From the NCBI GenBank assembly GCA_963565915.1, contig OY751495.1, positions 1,798,001 to 1,862,000 on the forward strand: 64,000 bases of DNA. The letters run 5' to 3'. Every line of letters starts with the position of its first letter. Position 1 is the first letter of the stretch. The translations under genes and the position numbers were made by a program. This document shows positions 10,679 to 21,280 of this stretch, piece by piece. Origin of the DNA: Entoloma clypeatum. Its lineage: Eukaryota > Basidiomycota > Agaricomycetes > Agaricales > Entolomataceae. A model generated the notes under the pieces. The model saw nothing but the letters and a program-made list of their open reading frames with translations, did not search any database and was not told the DNA's origin.

Positions 10679-11362
10679 CTTGCTTGCTCAGCAAATATTC
10701 AGCATCTCCATAAACTCTGCATCATGTGAACATCTATTCAGTGTCTTCAGCAACACCTTGACAAAGCTTTGCAATCGACTTGGCACAAACACCCTGTGCG
10801 CCCTCGCTGAGTTGAAAATGTTTATCAAAGACAAGCATCGCAGGAATTCTACAACTAAATCAAGGCTGCGACGACACTTTGGAGAATGTACTACTACCAT
10901 CAAGAATCATGATGGTGAGCCAACAATCTGTCTGTATAGCTCACACAATAATTTCTAACCGAGATGAAATTAGCAAGGGAAGATGTTACTGAGACTGCAG
11001 GCCTGAACATTGAGGATTCAGATGATGATCTTCAAGTCCCTTCATATAGTGGGGAATCACATCCTTCTGCTTCTCCTTCAGACCTCCACACATTTGTCTT
11101 GAGGCAGAAAGAAATATCTGATGATGATGAACGTGTTGAACACGAGATTAGTCGTGAAAGTTCTCACTTATCCTCTCCTCAAACTCTGAAGATTGTCGAG
11201 CTGTTTTATTTCTCAAAACCTTTCTGCCAATCAGGTCAAGATGGGTTTGACAAGGAACTTGAAGTATATGATATGTTGGATCTGGATGCCGATGGTGACG
11301 AGGATGAGGCTGAGGATGGTGGGATTGAAATTGATGCCAGCACGCAGGACATATTACTTTGA
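10679..11362 (+). pseudogene. C-terminal fragment of a hAT transposase
   Basis: The frame abutting the TIR end encodes the hAT C-terminal dimerisation region: the signature Ser-Ala-x-x-Glu-x-x-Phe-Ser (SINSASCEHLFS) followed by NRLGTNTLCALAELKM. After a frame change near 10960 an acidic tail (10964-11362) has ELEVYDMLDLDADGDED and ends STQDILL, a tail often seen in basidiomycete hAT transposases. The RNase H-like catalytic domain and BED finger are missing. They are not found left of 8039 either, so the gene was truncated before or during insertion of the neighbouring element. Confidence 0.8.
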
Positions 11363-11445
11363 TTTGTAATTGGATCAATAGTACTACTAAATCAGGCATA
11401 ACCTTCTATATCGAGACCAAGTTCACACAAGGATCACTGAGAACC

Positions 11446-11690
11446 TTTGGTCAACAGTCATTTGACCAAAGTCATGACTGTTGACCAAAAGTTCATGTGG
11501 TCATTGACTAGTCAATGACTTGGCCAACACTGATCTACTTGGCTTACTTGGCATTCTTAAAAAAGATGGCTTGCCATACTTTATCTTACTTAGCCTGTCT
11601 TGTCAGGGTTCAAGTGATCCAAGACCCTGTCAAGGGATGCTAAGTACAGCAAGCCATCTTTTTTTAAGAATGCCAAGTAAGCCAAGCAGA
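11446..11690. repeat. cluster of three palindromes ending in a 157-bp hairpin element
   Basis: First, 16-bp perfect arms TTTGGTCAACAGTCAT / inverse (11446-11461 and 11474-11489). Second, a 20-bp perfect palindrome GTCATTGACTAGTCAATGAC (11500-11519). Third, a foldback with about 37-bp arms (11534-11570 and 11654-11690; CTTGGCTTACTTGGCATTC at the outer end) whose interior also folds on itself. No coding signal. The hairpin could be a very short MITE; the others could be termini of older elements. Confidence 0.7.
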
Positions 11691-12049
11691 TGTTCTGTTT
11701 TGCTGATGCAGGTCACCATGGGTTTTGAACCCTCGGAATGATGAACACTTGGTGTCACATGTCACACCCAATGAACACCTGGTCATAATAGTACAGTAAG
11801 CCCTAGGATAGGTTTACCATGTTGTTGCAGAGATTTGCATTGTTCTCCGTGATGTCCAAAAGCCATGTGATTGACAAGTTTGATGGGGGAGGTTGGATGT
11901 TCAGTTTTGTTTGTACGCATAAAATTTGGATGAACAAATAAATTAGTCATACTCGGATACATCCTTCCTCCCCCTCAAGCGGATGGTTCAGGAGCCTGGG
12001 AGCCTGTCAAATTTCGATGGACAAGAAACAATGTACTAGGTTTACTAAA

Positions 12050-15000
12050 TCAGAGTGTACCTGTTTTAACTGTCGTCATAACGTCGTAAGCTGAACCGAA
12101 ATATTCCTTCACAATACTCGACTTTAACGTCGTCACAATGCCTCCAGACGCCGCTTCCAGACGACGTTGTTTGTTCTGCGGAGAAGCAATGACAAAAATG
12201 AACTTGGGTGTCTGCCGCTCTGGCTGCGAGGCGAGTTGCTGTTTGGCCTCAGTCGCACTACGGAGTTTAGCACGATAGTCACGAGCAACCAGTTTGAACT
12301 CCTCTGGTCCTAGCATTTCCCCCAACAAACCAAATACATTCTCCGTTAGGCCTGGGTATGTCACTGGAGCATACCATCCTCGTTTTCCGTCATCTCTCTG
12401 TAAGGGCAAAGATGAAGGCTCCGTCGCTCAAACAGAGGTTAAAGGATCTGGTACACACCATCAACGTGTAAAAGAATTCAGGCATAACTGAATTGAGGGC
12501 CTTCAGCCAAGTCCCTGAATGGAGGGCGGGCGTGGATTTAGCTTGCAATACGACAAGAATCAACTCCCGCGTCTCTTTGTCCTGGAAAAAACAGATCACA
12601 TCCGGGCCCATGTGGTTATCTGGAAGAAGGAAGCCTTTCCCTTCGGATCCTTAAGGAAAGCGAGGACGTCATCGGGGGAACGGGCCTTGAAGCCAAAGCG
12701 ATGAGAACCCCCTGCGCTCCACGATGCTTCACAGGACACCATTTCATCACCAGTGCTTCGCGCTAGCGAGACCAAGGTAACCTCTCTCGAACCCAGGGAC
12801 ATCGACTCGCCGAAATGGAAGACCTCGTCGAGATGGGTGAACTTGCCACCGAATTTGTCCATGAGCACAAACATTATCATCTCTTCATATATACCTCCCA
12901 GCGATGATTGGTCACGAGGAGTGGACGCCGATCTGACCACCCATGTCTTTCTCTCTGTCAGTCCTCGTTCCTCGAAAAGTGAACTGAGGGTTAGAATCGT
13001 CAATGGCTCGGCAATGCAGACAGGGTAGTCGATCTCAGGGTCGAACGTCTGACCATCCACAACCGCTTCCAGGTGACCGAAGCCCAGCGAAATCATTTCA
13101 TGCATGTGACCCTCAATAGGGATGTGCATGGGCTCGCTCCTGATTACCCACCGCATGAGGGCATCAACAAGTACTTGTACCAATGCTCCTCCTGGAACAA
13201 TGAGCTATCAAACCATCCAGTTTTGATGAGGGAACAAACCTACTGTTCACATGGAAGAGGGGCTGCTCTGCAATGAGGGGCCCGTAAAGATTCATCGCTT
13301 CCACCAAGCCCTGCGGTATGGGGCCTTCTTCGCTCTCCAAATCAGTAGCATCCGTAATCCTGAATCCAGTCAAATGCTTGACGAAAGCGGTGAGGATACG
13401 GTGGCGCGGGGCATCTTCTGAATAAATCAAGAGCTCGATGAGGCTGGCTGTAAGGCGATGACTGTGATTTTATACCTCAGTAATAGATTAAACAACCCCG
13501 AACGAAAGACGCACCGTCCAACAAACCAATTCCGTATACGCTCCAACAAACGCTGATCGGAGACATTCTCATCAGATAGTTTGAGATACCGACGGACATA
13601 GTCTTCCTGAGACGCTCCGTCCATGAAGACTCCAGTATCGGTGAAAATTTTCGGGCGGTAACTTGCTCCCAGTTGTTTTGCAGAAATAGAACTCACTGCA
13701 GTCTTCACGATCTCCATGGACAGTCCGGTCCCGGAAATGATAATTCCAGCAAAGCCAAAGTTGTGGAGAAACTTATACAGTTCGTGAAGAGACGAGCGCA
13801 TCTCTGATGGGCTAGCAGTGGAGGGGAAACAGTTCTCTAGACATGTAGCAGCCGCTTGGGCTTCGTCGATTACGAAAAATAATTTGGTAGGACGGAAGTC
13901 TTCCCTCCTCTCGGCGAACCTGCGGGTTGTCGAACGGACCCAGTCTAGCATGTCCTCAGTCCCAGCAGGGCGAAGACTTCGAACAACTTCGACAAAAAGG
14001 TCATCTGCTGGGAGGATCTTTAACCTAGGGGGCATAATTTGAACAAGAACCCATCGCCGTCGCGCAGTGACCACATCCGTAAGCGGTGGAATACAATCCA
14101 AAAGTTGCTTAAGGACGAAGACACGCGCACATAATAACATCGCAAAGACACGGTCCGCGGCAACTGCATTCTTCTGCAGGCGTTCGATGCCTACGCCATG
14201 GTTCCAAGAGGTCATGTTCTGTAGCATTTCAATTGCCACCTCGAAGTCTCTGGATCCACCAGACGCAGAGAGCACTTTCGTTTGGCACGAAATATAATAC
14301 CCCCAATTATGGCAAAGACCGTCGAGTGAAAGGCGGGTTTTGCCCGAACCCGAGGTATTGAACAGATGACTGGAACGAGTGAATCGGAGAATTATCATGC
14401 AGGCAGGGCTAAATCACATACACGGTATCGCGGACAAATAACTGTTCAGTCTTTCCCATGTCTGTATTTTTGCCGAGCTCGTGAAGGAGAAGATTTGGAC
14501 CGTTCGACACCACCATGCCGGGAACAGAAACCTTGTCCATACGACAGTTGGAGTCGAGGTATCCGTCCAGTTTCCCTTGAGCTAAATATTCAATATACTC
14601 CTTGAAGGGTGCAAACGCAGTAGCCATGCTGGTCTCCAATTTTTCTTTAGTTAAACGTGGGGGTGATACTGCCAAAGACGTAATTCAGGTATCGCTAAAG
14701 ATAAAAGGGTACGCAGCATACCCTTAGATTGAGTGTGAGTAGATTCGGTGTGGATCCTTTTAGGAGTCTGCAGTCCGGTGTTCTCTGAACGAGCTCGCTT
14801 CCCAACCCGCTGATCTGTAACGAGGCGGCAATCGAAACACAGGCGAAGCATAGTTGAGGTAGACACGGAGAATCGGACGGTTAGTTGGCGGAGTACAACG
14901 GTGGCGATGAGGTGGGGAATGAGACAGCAGGAAACGTTTGTGAAATATAGGGAGCGACATGACAGGACATTATTCAGCAAACCAGGCAACATAGAGAGAT

Positions 15001-15930
15001 CTCGAGAATACTCACGGATGGGCGGAACTTCAAGTTGCACGACGGCATGAAGGTGCTTGCGAGGGGGCGAAGAAAAGTGTTCGGATATTTCGTCAAGAGA
15101 ATCTAATTTGAAGCAGTCTGGGACCTCGCCCGGGCTTTGAACGTGTCCAAGCTTCGCGTTGATTTCCGTGGAAGGAATGGGTGAGGATAACTTTCCATAT
15201 GTTAGGTCTCCCAATCGATGAACATTGATAGAATTGACCCACTTTCCAGATCGTGAGATATTTAGCAGCAAGATAATCAAGTTCGGGCTCGTTCTCCTTC
15301 TTTATCCTTTTCTTCAGCTCATCCACCACCTCACTCTTCCCAATCTTAATCGAGAATGTCTTGGACCCGCCGAGAATCCAACAGACGAGCCTGAGCTCGT
15401 CATCTAACTCACACGTGATTGAGTAATTTACGCCCCTGACCTGCTAATGGCTCACCACTCTTTGAAAATTCAGACCGATTGGATTTCATTGACCAAGTTG
15501 AGGTGATTGTGGTTTCGGCTGATTCGTAAGATAAGACTTCGGCGAGTGCAGGAGGGAGAAGAAAGTAAAAGGAGGTGGATGAATGAATGGACTCACGATC
15601 TGGAGTGCGTATATCCTGGACGACGAACTTGATTTCTTCAGAAGACTGATCTAACGACTGGTAGAAGGGCTGAAGGTCTTGGTCGTTGTTGAGAGTAATG
15701 GCGTCGTTGTGTTTGTCGACGAAAGCGACGCCAACGTCTTTCAGTGGAATGTCAAACAGTTGGGCGATTTTCGAGGCAAGATCTCCCCAGGTCGGCTGCG
15801 TATCAAAATATGCGAGTCTAGTCGGGGCATTGGCCTTCTTGAACTTGAACGGAATAAAAGGCATGGTTGCTGCTACCTTTTGTGACAGGTGGAGCAGACG
15901 CTTCTCACCGTGGATTGCTGTCGTGCGCAT
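12050..15930 (-). CDS. Crinkler-type protein: PB1 + CRN header + P-loop NTPase + PD-(D/E)XK nuclease (one frameshift)
   Basis: Ten exons join in phase from ATG 15864 (upstream alternative 15930) to TGA 12050-12052, about 1,047 residues; introns are mostly 52-78 nt. A PB1 domain comes first (IPFKFKK... with the acidic OPCA-type FVDKHNDAITLNNDQDL). The Crinkler ubiquitin-like header follows (LRLVCWILGGSKTFSI...VVDELKKRI, then LTIWK). A basic KRAR...PKR linker could be a nuclear signal. The NTPase has a P-loop GSGKT (14350-14336) and Walker B FFVIDEAQ (13879-13856). The C-terminal REase-like domain has Asp in GPDVICFF (12602) and QAK (12545-12537). CRN/RHS-type proteins are known as host-targeting or conflict effectors; the role here is inferred. 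One base appears missing near 12646-12652, shifting the frame just before the nuclease motif: either a sequence error or a disabling mutation. Confidence 0.85.
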
Positions 15931-16148
15931 CAGCCGTTTTTTCTGACCCCCTCCATTGCGGGTACCGTTTTGACGGTTAGCTTGTATCTAAAAAATCTTT
16001 ACAGTATGTACAACCTAATATAGCTAGGTATTCTCGCTAAACGAAAAGCACGGTAGTCAAAGACCGAAAAAACAAAGATATCCCATACGCATAGTCGCAG
16101 ACCACCAACCAAAAAAGAAAGGGAAGCCACCGAGGAAAGGAAATCTCT

Positions 16149-19100
16149 TCAAAACCTGTTCCAGCTCCTCCCATCCCCACTCGCACCCTTGCCGCCCACC
16201 GCAAACGCCGCAGGAATTTTCGGCACAGGCGGAACCGCGTACCCCTTCTCCCTCCCATCCTCCCAATACATCTCCTCCACCCTCTTCAAAAACCTCTCCC
16301 TCGTCTCCTCGCTCTTATCCGGGTCCAAAAAGCTCGCGCGGCTGTATATGCTCCCGCTCCACCGGCTGTTCCGATCCCCACCCCATTCCTCCGATATCGA
16401 CTTCCGTCCGACCTCCCTATCCTCCCCATGGCCATGACTGCTCTCGTCATAATAATCCTTGTCCAAATTCTCAACCCCATCAGCATCACTCCCAGTATCC
16501 CCATCATACCCCGTCATCTTCTGGATCGCTTCAAAGGAATGACTCCTCCCCAGCGCCCGCCCACCCCCCATCTCCATATACCGGTCCCGGCCCACCCGCG
16601 CCTCTTCAAACCGCGCGAGCACATCCCGCATCTCATCCTCATCCTCCTCATCACTCTCCGGCCCCCGGCTATCTCCCCGCACATTCGCCTCAGCAATCAT
16701 CATTCTCCTCCTTTCCCCCCTCTCCCGCTCCTCGCTCGACTCAGGCAGCGCAAGCGCGTACAGCTCCCTATACCGCGGCACCTTCACCCTCTCCGTCAAG
16801 CCCTGTCCCTGCCCCTGCCCTTGGGCCTGGCCTGACGCACCGATCAATTCCGGCGGTAAAATCGGGTGGTGCGGGAATGGCGCCTCCTTCCCCCTCTTCC
16901 CCCTCGGTATCGGCTGGCTATACAGCCCCTGCTCCTGCTTCACATCCCCCGCCCCCGCCCCCTGCTCCACCTCTCCCCCACCACCAGTAACAGCATTCCT
17001 CAAGCTACTCAACCGCCTCAACCCCCGCTCCCTCACCGTGCCCCCGACACCCACACCATTAAAGCTCCCCGGGGGCGGGGGCGGCTTCGGCAGCGGTCCC
17101 ACCGGCGGAGGGCTCGGCGGGGGGATATCATAATAAGCTAACACATTGGGGCTTGGGCTTGGGAGCGGCGACCCGTACGGGGAGGGCACGATGTAATCTT
17201 CTGAGGGGACTATAAGCGGCGACGGGGGCATCACTGCCTGGTTACTCTGCGGTGTCACAGGATATGACATCCCCTGGGGTGTGGGCGGGTGGATGCGCAG
17301 CTGCACAGGCGCAACTGCCACTTCTTTTGCTTGTGCTCGTGCCTGCGCTTGCGGAGGGGGCCCTGGTCGAGGCTGCACAGTCACCGTCCCCGCCCCCCTC
17401 AATTGCGAATGAGACGTCTGCCTCACCATTTCCTGTCTCTGACCGTCCACCGCCAAAGACCTCCGCACCCTTGCCTCGTCCGACGGGCTCTGCGTCTCAC
17501 CCGCCGTCTTCTTGTTGGCGTTCGCGCTCTGCGGGCTCGTCGCAGGGCGCGGGCCGAACCCATCCGTGGGAGGGAACCGCGGTCTCGGTCGTGGTGCAGG
17601 ACCAGGAGATGGGGAATGAGTGGTCTTGGAGGGAGAGGGTGCTGGGGCTTGAGGATAGAGGAAGGCGGTCCCTGCCCAATGTGGGACCGGGACCGCAGAT
17701 TGTGATGGCGACAGCGCGCGCGGAGGGATCTGCGGGCTTGGATTGGGCGACGGTGTCGGCGACACGGAGCGTGGTGGGAGCTGGAATATCTGTCCCGGTG
17801 AGAATGAGGGTATCAAGGGAGATGGCGCAGGACCCGGTGCGGTAGGGATTGGACTCGGAGCGTGGGAGGACGACGAAGCTGATATGGCGGCTAACATCGT
17901 CTCTGAGAGTGTCGGGGAGATGCTCATTGATGGTGCGGGGATTTGGCCTAAGGAAGAGAAGGAACCAGGGCTGGTAATTGGTGGTTGGACTGTCTGACCA
18001 CGTTTGGTATGGTCGTGCCCGAGAGAAGAGGGTCCACGGCTCTTGGGTTGCGAATTTGACGAAGATGGCGAGAGCGAGTCCGATTCTGCCGAACCATAGG
18101 AGTCGCGCTGAGTAGAAATTGACGAGAGCGCCTCGACTTGTGGAGGCCGCAACTGAGGTGAATGGGCTGACACAATAGAGGGCAGGTATGTGGACGGGGC
18201 GATGGGAGAAGGCGTCGCGGAGAGAAACGAAGGCGGGAATCTGTCTTGTGTGCTTTCTACCAGGCTAGGAGGCCGCAAGGTACTTGGAGTGGGTGTGATA
18301 CTCGAAGGTTGGGGCAGGGAGCTCGCAAACATTGAGGCGATTGGCAAAGGAGTCGTTTCTCTTTCGACTGTGGGAGACGGAAGTGGAAGGGGATCTTGTG
18401 GCAAATCTGGCTTGGACCGTTTGATCCCCAGCTTAAAGAACCGCGTCTTGGACTTCCCCTTGGACGACGAGGACACAAATCCCGAGTCCGTCTCGTCCCC
18501 CGTTTCCTCCGGGGTCTTGTATTTCGATTTCTTCGATTTGGGCTTTGAGTCAGTTTTGACGGGCGATCCATCCGTCTCGTAACCTGTAGCGTGCCCAATG
18601 GCAGATTCTTTATCTTCAAGCAGAGTTTTCTTGGACGTCTTGTCAGACCCGAATAAATTCTTAGCGCGTTTCTTCTCTTCTTTGTCTTTTTTCGCCTGCA
18701 GCTTTTCTTCCTTTGCGCGATTTTTCGCTTCCTTCTTTTTTCCGCTCTCGCTGACATAGCCTCCGTCGCTTTCATAGCCATCAATCCTCTTCTTTTTTAG
18801 CTTGCCCCTGGAGGGTGTCGTCGGTCGCGGTGGGACGGGAATTTCAGGGAAGGAAACGGCGGCAGAGGGAGGGATACCCATGCCAATGGGCCTGTCATAG
18901 TCGGCGATGAAAGGAGGGACCTGAGTGGGGTCTGATGAAAAGTGTTGTTTATCGGCATTGAAGGTGGCAGATGGGAACGGAAGGGTTAGTGGGGATCGAA
19001 CGGAGAAGTTGGACTCGTCTGAAGGTGCCGTAGAGCCGGATGTGAGGGCTGGCGAACGTTGATCCTGTGAGAGATTTGTGAGCGAGAGTTTGGAAAAAAT

Positions 19101-19544
19101 AAAGACGGAGCAAGTAGTTGAAGAAGGATAGATGGCAACATGACGGAGTACGTAACGGTATGGTTGGGCCAGTGAGAATACGATAGGAATGGGAAAGAAG
19201 TGAAGTAAAAAGGTTGAGTTAGATTGCGCGAGAACCTAAGGACCGCGGCGGAAGACAACCCGTGTGCCAGCCGCACGAATTTTTCTGAATGCCCCAGGTA
19301 GAGTACGTGAGATACACACATCTTCTGCCTCCTCCTCGAGAGAGTTGTTGAACATCCAGTTGGCGACGGTATTGTTTGAACCTAGTCCAAGTTGAAGTGC
19401 AACGTCGAGTACAGAAGCGCGCAGTGCGTTCGAGTCCCGCTTCGCTGCGCCATTATCGCCGTCTGGAGATACGGTAGCTCGTGAAGGGGGAGGGGGTCGC
19501 GCAGTGGGAGCTGGGAGACGCGGGAACGAAAAGTTTGGATCCAT
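16149..19544 (-). CDS. large disordered Pro/Ser-rich protein
   Basis: The main exon 18881-16149 encodes 910 residues. Its frame extends upstream to about 19060, and a first exon starts at ATG 19544 (MDPNFSFPRLPAP) with a folded-looking segment LDVALQLGLGSNNTVANWMFNN; the donor follows near EEEAEDV. The body opens with a Lys-rich low-complexity stretch (about 18780-18650), then long Pro/Ser/Thr runs, and an acidic, Arg-rich C-terminal part with FEEARVGRDRYMEMGGGRALGRSHSFEAI cut into shorter motifs. No catalytic domain, signal peptide or membrane segment. Function unknown; similar disordered proteins are common in Agaricomycetes. The middle exon between 19236 and 19060 is uncertain. Confidence 0.7.
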
Positions 19545-21280
19545 ATGAGTTATGGGACGATGGCGACAGCACTCAGTGCAGTTGTTGCCGGTGTAAAGAG
19601 GGTAAACTGGTAAGGAATGTCAAGGCTGAGAGTCAGATTCCAGCACCAACGTCGGCGGCTACAGCATCGAGAGGTGGTTTGTGTGAGAAGGAGAGTAAGT
19701 TAAGTAACACCGTTCGTCCTGGCAGAGACCGTTGCGCGACCCATCACGTGATCGATTCAATTTATCATCAGGGTGCCTATTACGCTCTGGCCAACGTCAA
19801 GAATGCAGCAACGATCAGACATAGTCAATTGTCTCCAGTTCTCCCATGATCCTCCTTGTATGATCTCCATGACAATATCTCTGAGAGTCAAGGTCAGTAT
19901 ACTTAGGGTAACTTCACACAAGCAATTTCTCAGGCCACATGATCTCAGGTGGCAGGCTTGTAGTCGTCCTGTCTCCATGAATCCACCTGGCATGGCATGA
20001 TGCGCAGGAAGTACCGAATATTTGACAAACCCCACCGACAGGATATAATGCATATAATGGGTACTTAGTCGCTAGTTGATCACGACGAACGGCAGCCCGA
20101 AGATTCTCGCGACTGTCAGGCTTCCCTATTCATCATCCCTTCTGTAGCAAACATCGCTTCAAACCGCATATCAAACAAGTGGAGCAAAGTACGTTTCATT
20201 TCGACCTGTCAGACATTGTTGTGAAGGAGGTGGGACGAATGTCGGGTCGGATGTCAGGTACTAGTCTACAAACGAGGCTTGCTACAATTTGGACACAGTC
20301 CGGACGCCGAGTACGCGTAATTCAACACGTCGAGGCTTATCTAGACCCGATTGCGATGCGCCCGACGAGTCGACCGCCATTCGAATCCCCACGTAACTCG
20401 GCGATAAATTGATGCCGTGGGGTAGATTACTGAACAACATGTTTTCACCCCAAGATGTACACATCCAATATGACCCTAGTGATCGTAAGTTCCACATGGC
20501 CTCCCACAGAGCCTGCAGTCCTCACCTCAAAAAAAGAACAGGAGACAAATACTTCCCTCGCTACATTGCGGAGCAATTCCGATAACGTGAAACCGGTATT
20601 GCTCTAAACCTGTCTCCAAACCTTCATGTCGTCGAACCTGGGTTCTAATCCCTTTACAACCGTGAAGGTCTGTGGATCTGGTTACCCAAGTACCTTTCAG
20701 CTAATATCAAATTGGTAGGGCCTTCGGACCATAAGAGACCATCCAGCGCGTGCCGCAGATTACCCATGGAGGTACCGTTTGTCAATCCAGGGAGATAATC
20801 AGAAAGATTGTAATCTGCAAGTCCAACACCCGGAATGTCCTCATCAAAGGTCTTAGAGAGCCTATTTCGAATTTCCTACTACATATTCAAATCAAAGCTT
20901 CAAGTGCTGGAGTCACTCGACGCAAGAGTTTGACAAAGAAGCCACATTGCGCCGGCCACTGAAGCGCTGATGGTTGCCCAGTAATAGGAAGTGCCTCGAT
21001 TTTTTCATTGATTGATGCATAGGTCGATTCCGTTGATAACTTAAGTACGTCTATATACCAAAATTACCAGACCCCACACCCAAACCCATACCTTTTGAAG
21101 TTCCCACCGCATGTTCATGTATCTCATCTTGATGCAAAACACTTCGATGATAGTTCAACTCGGTTCAATCTGAGTCAAAGCCGCTGCTCACGGCCGGGCC
21201 ATAAGTAAGCATCGAAGAACATCTGTGCCTCATCTACCCGGACATCGAACTGCCCCCTGACACTCGCTGCCCACGCCAGA
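19545..21280. other. intergenic, 1.7 kb, no gene recognised
   Basis: Short ORFs on both strands (for example 20179-20412 plus) lack domain signals and codon coherence. A T-arm-like word (gggttctaatccc near 20640) does not fold into a tRNA. The region separates two divergently placed genes and may carry their promoters. Confidence 0.5.

Noticed and set aside
15181..15250. Frameshift in the Crinkler header
   Set aside because: The apparent shift vanishes when a 52-nt intron (15242-15191, branch site CTAAC) is removed, although its AAAG acceptor is less usual.
19420..19440. tRNA B-box-like word (gttcgagtcccgc)
   Set aside because: It lies within a coding exon on the other strand and no tRNA fold is possible.
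20620..20680. tRNA-like T-arm word (gggttctaatccc)
   Set aside because: The T stem does not pair and no acceptor, D or anticodon arms can be drawn around it.
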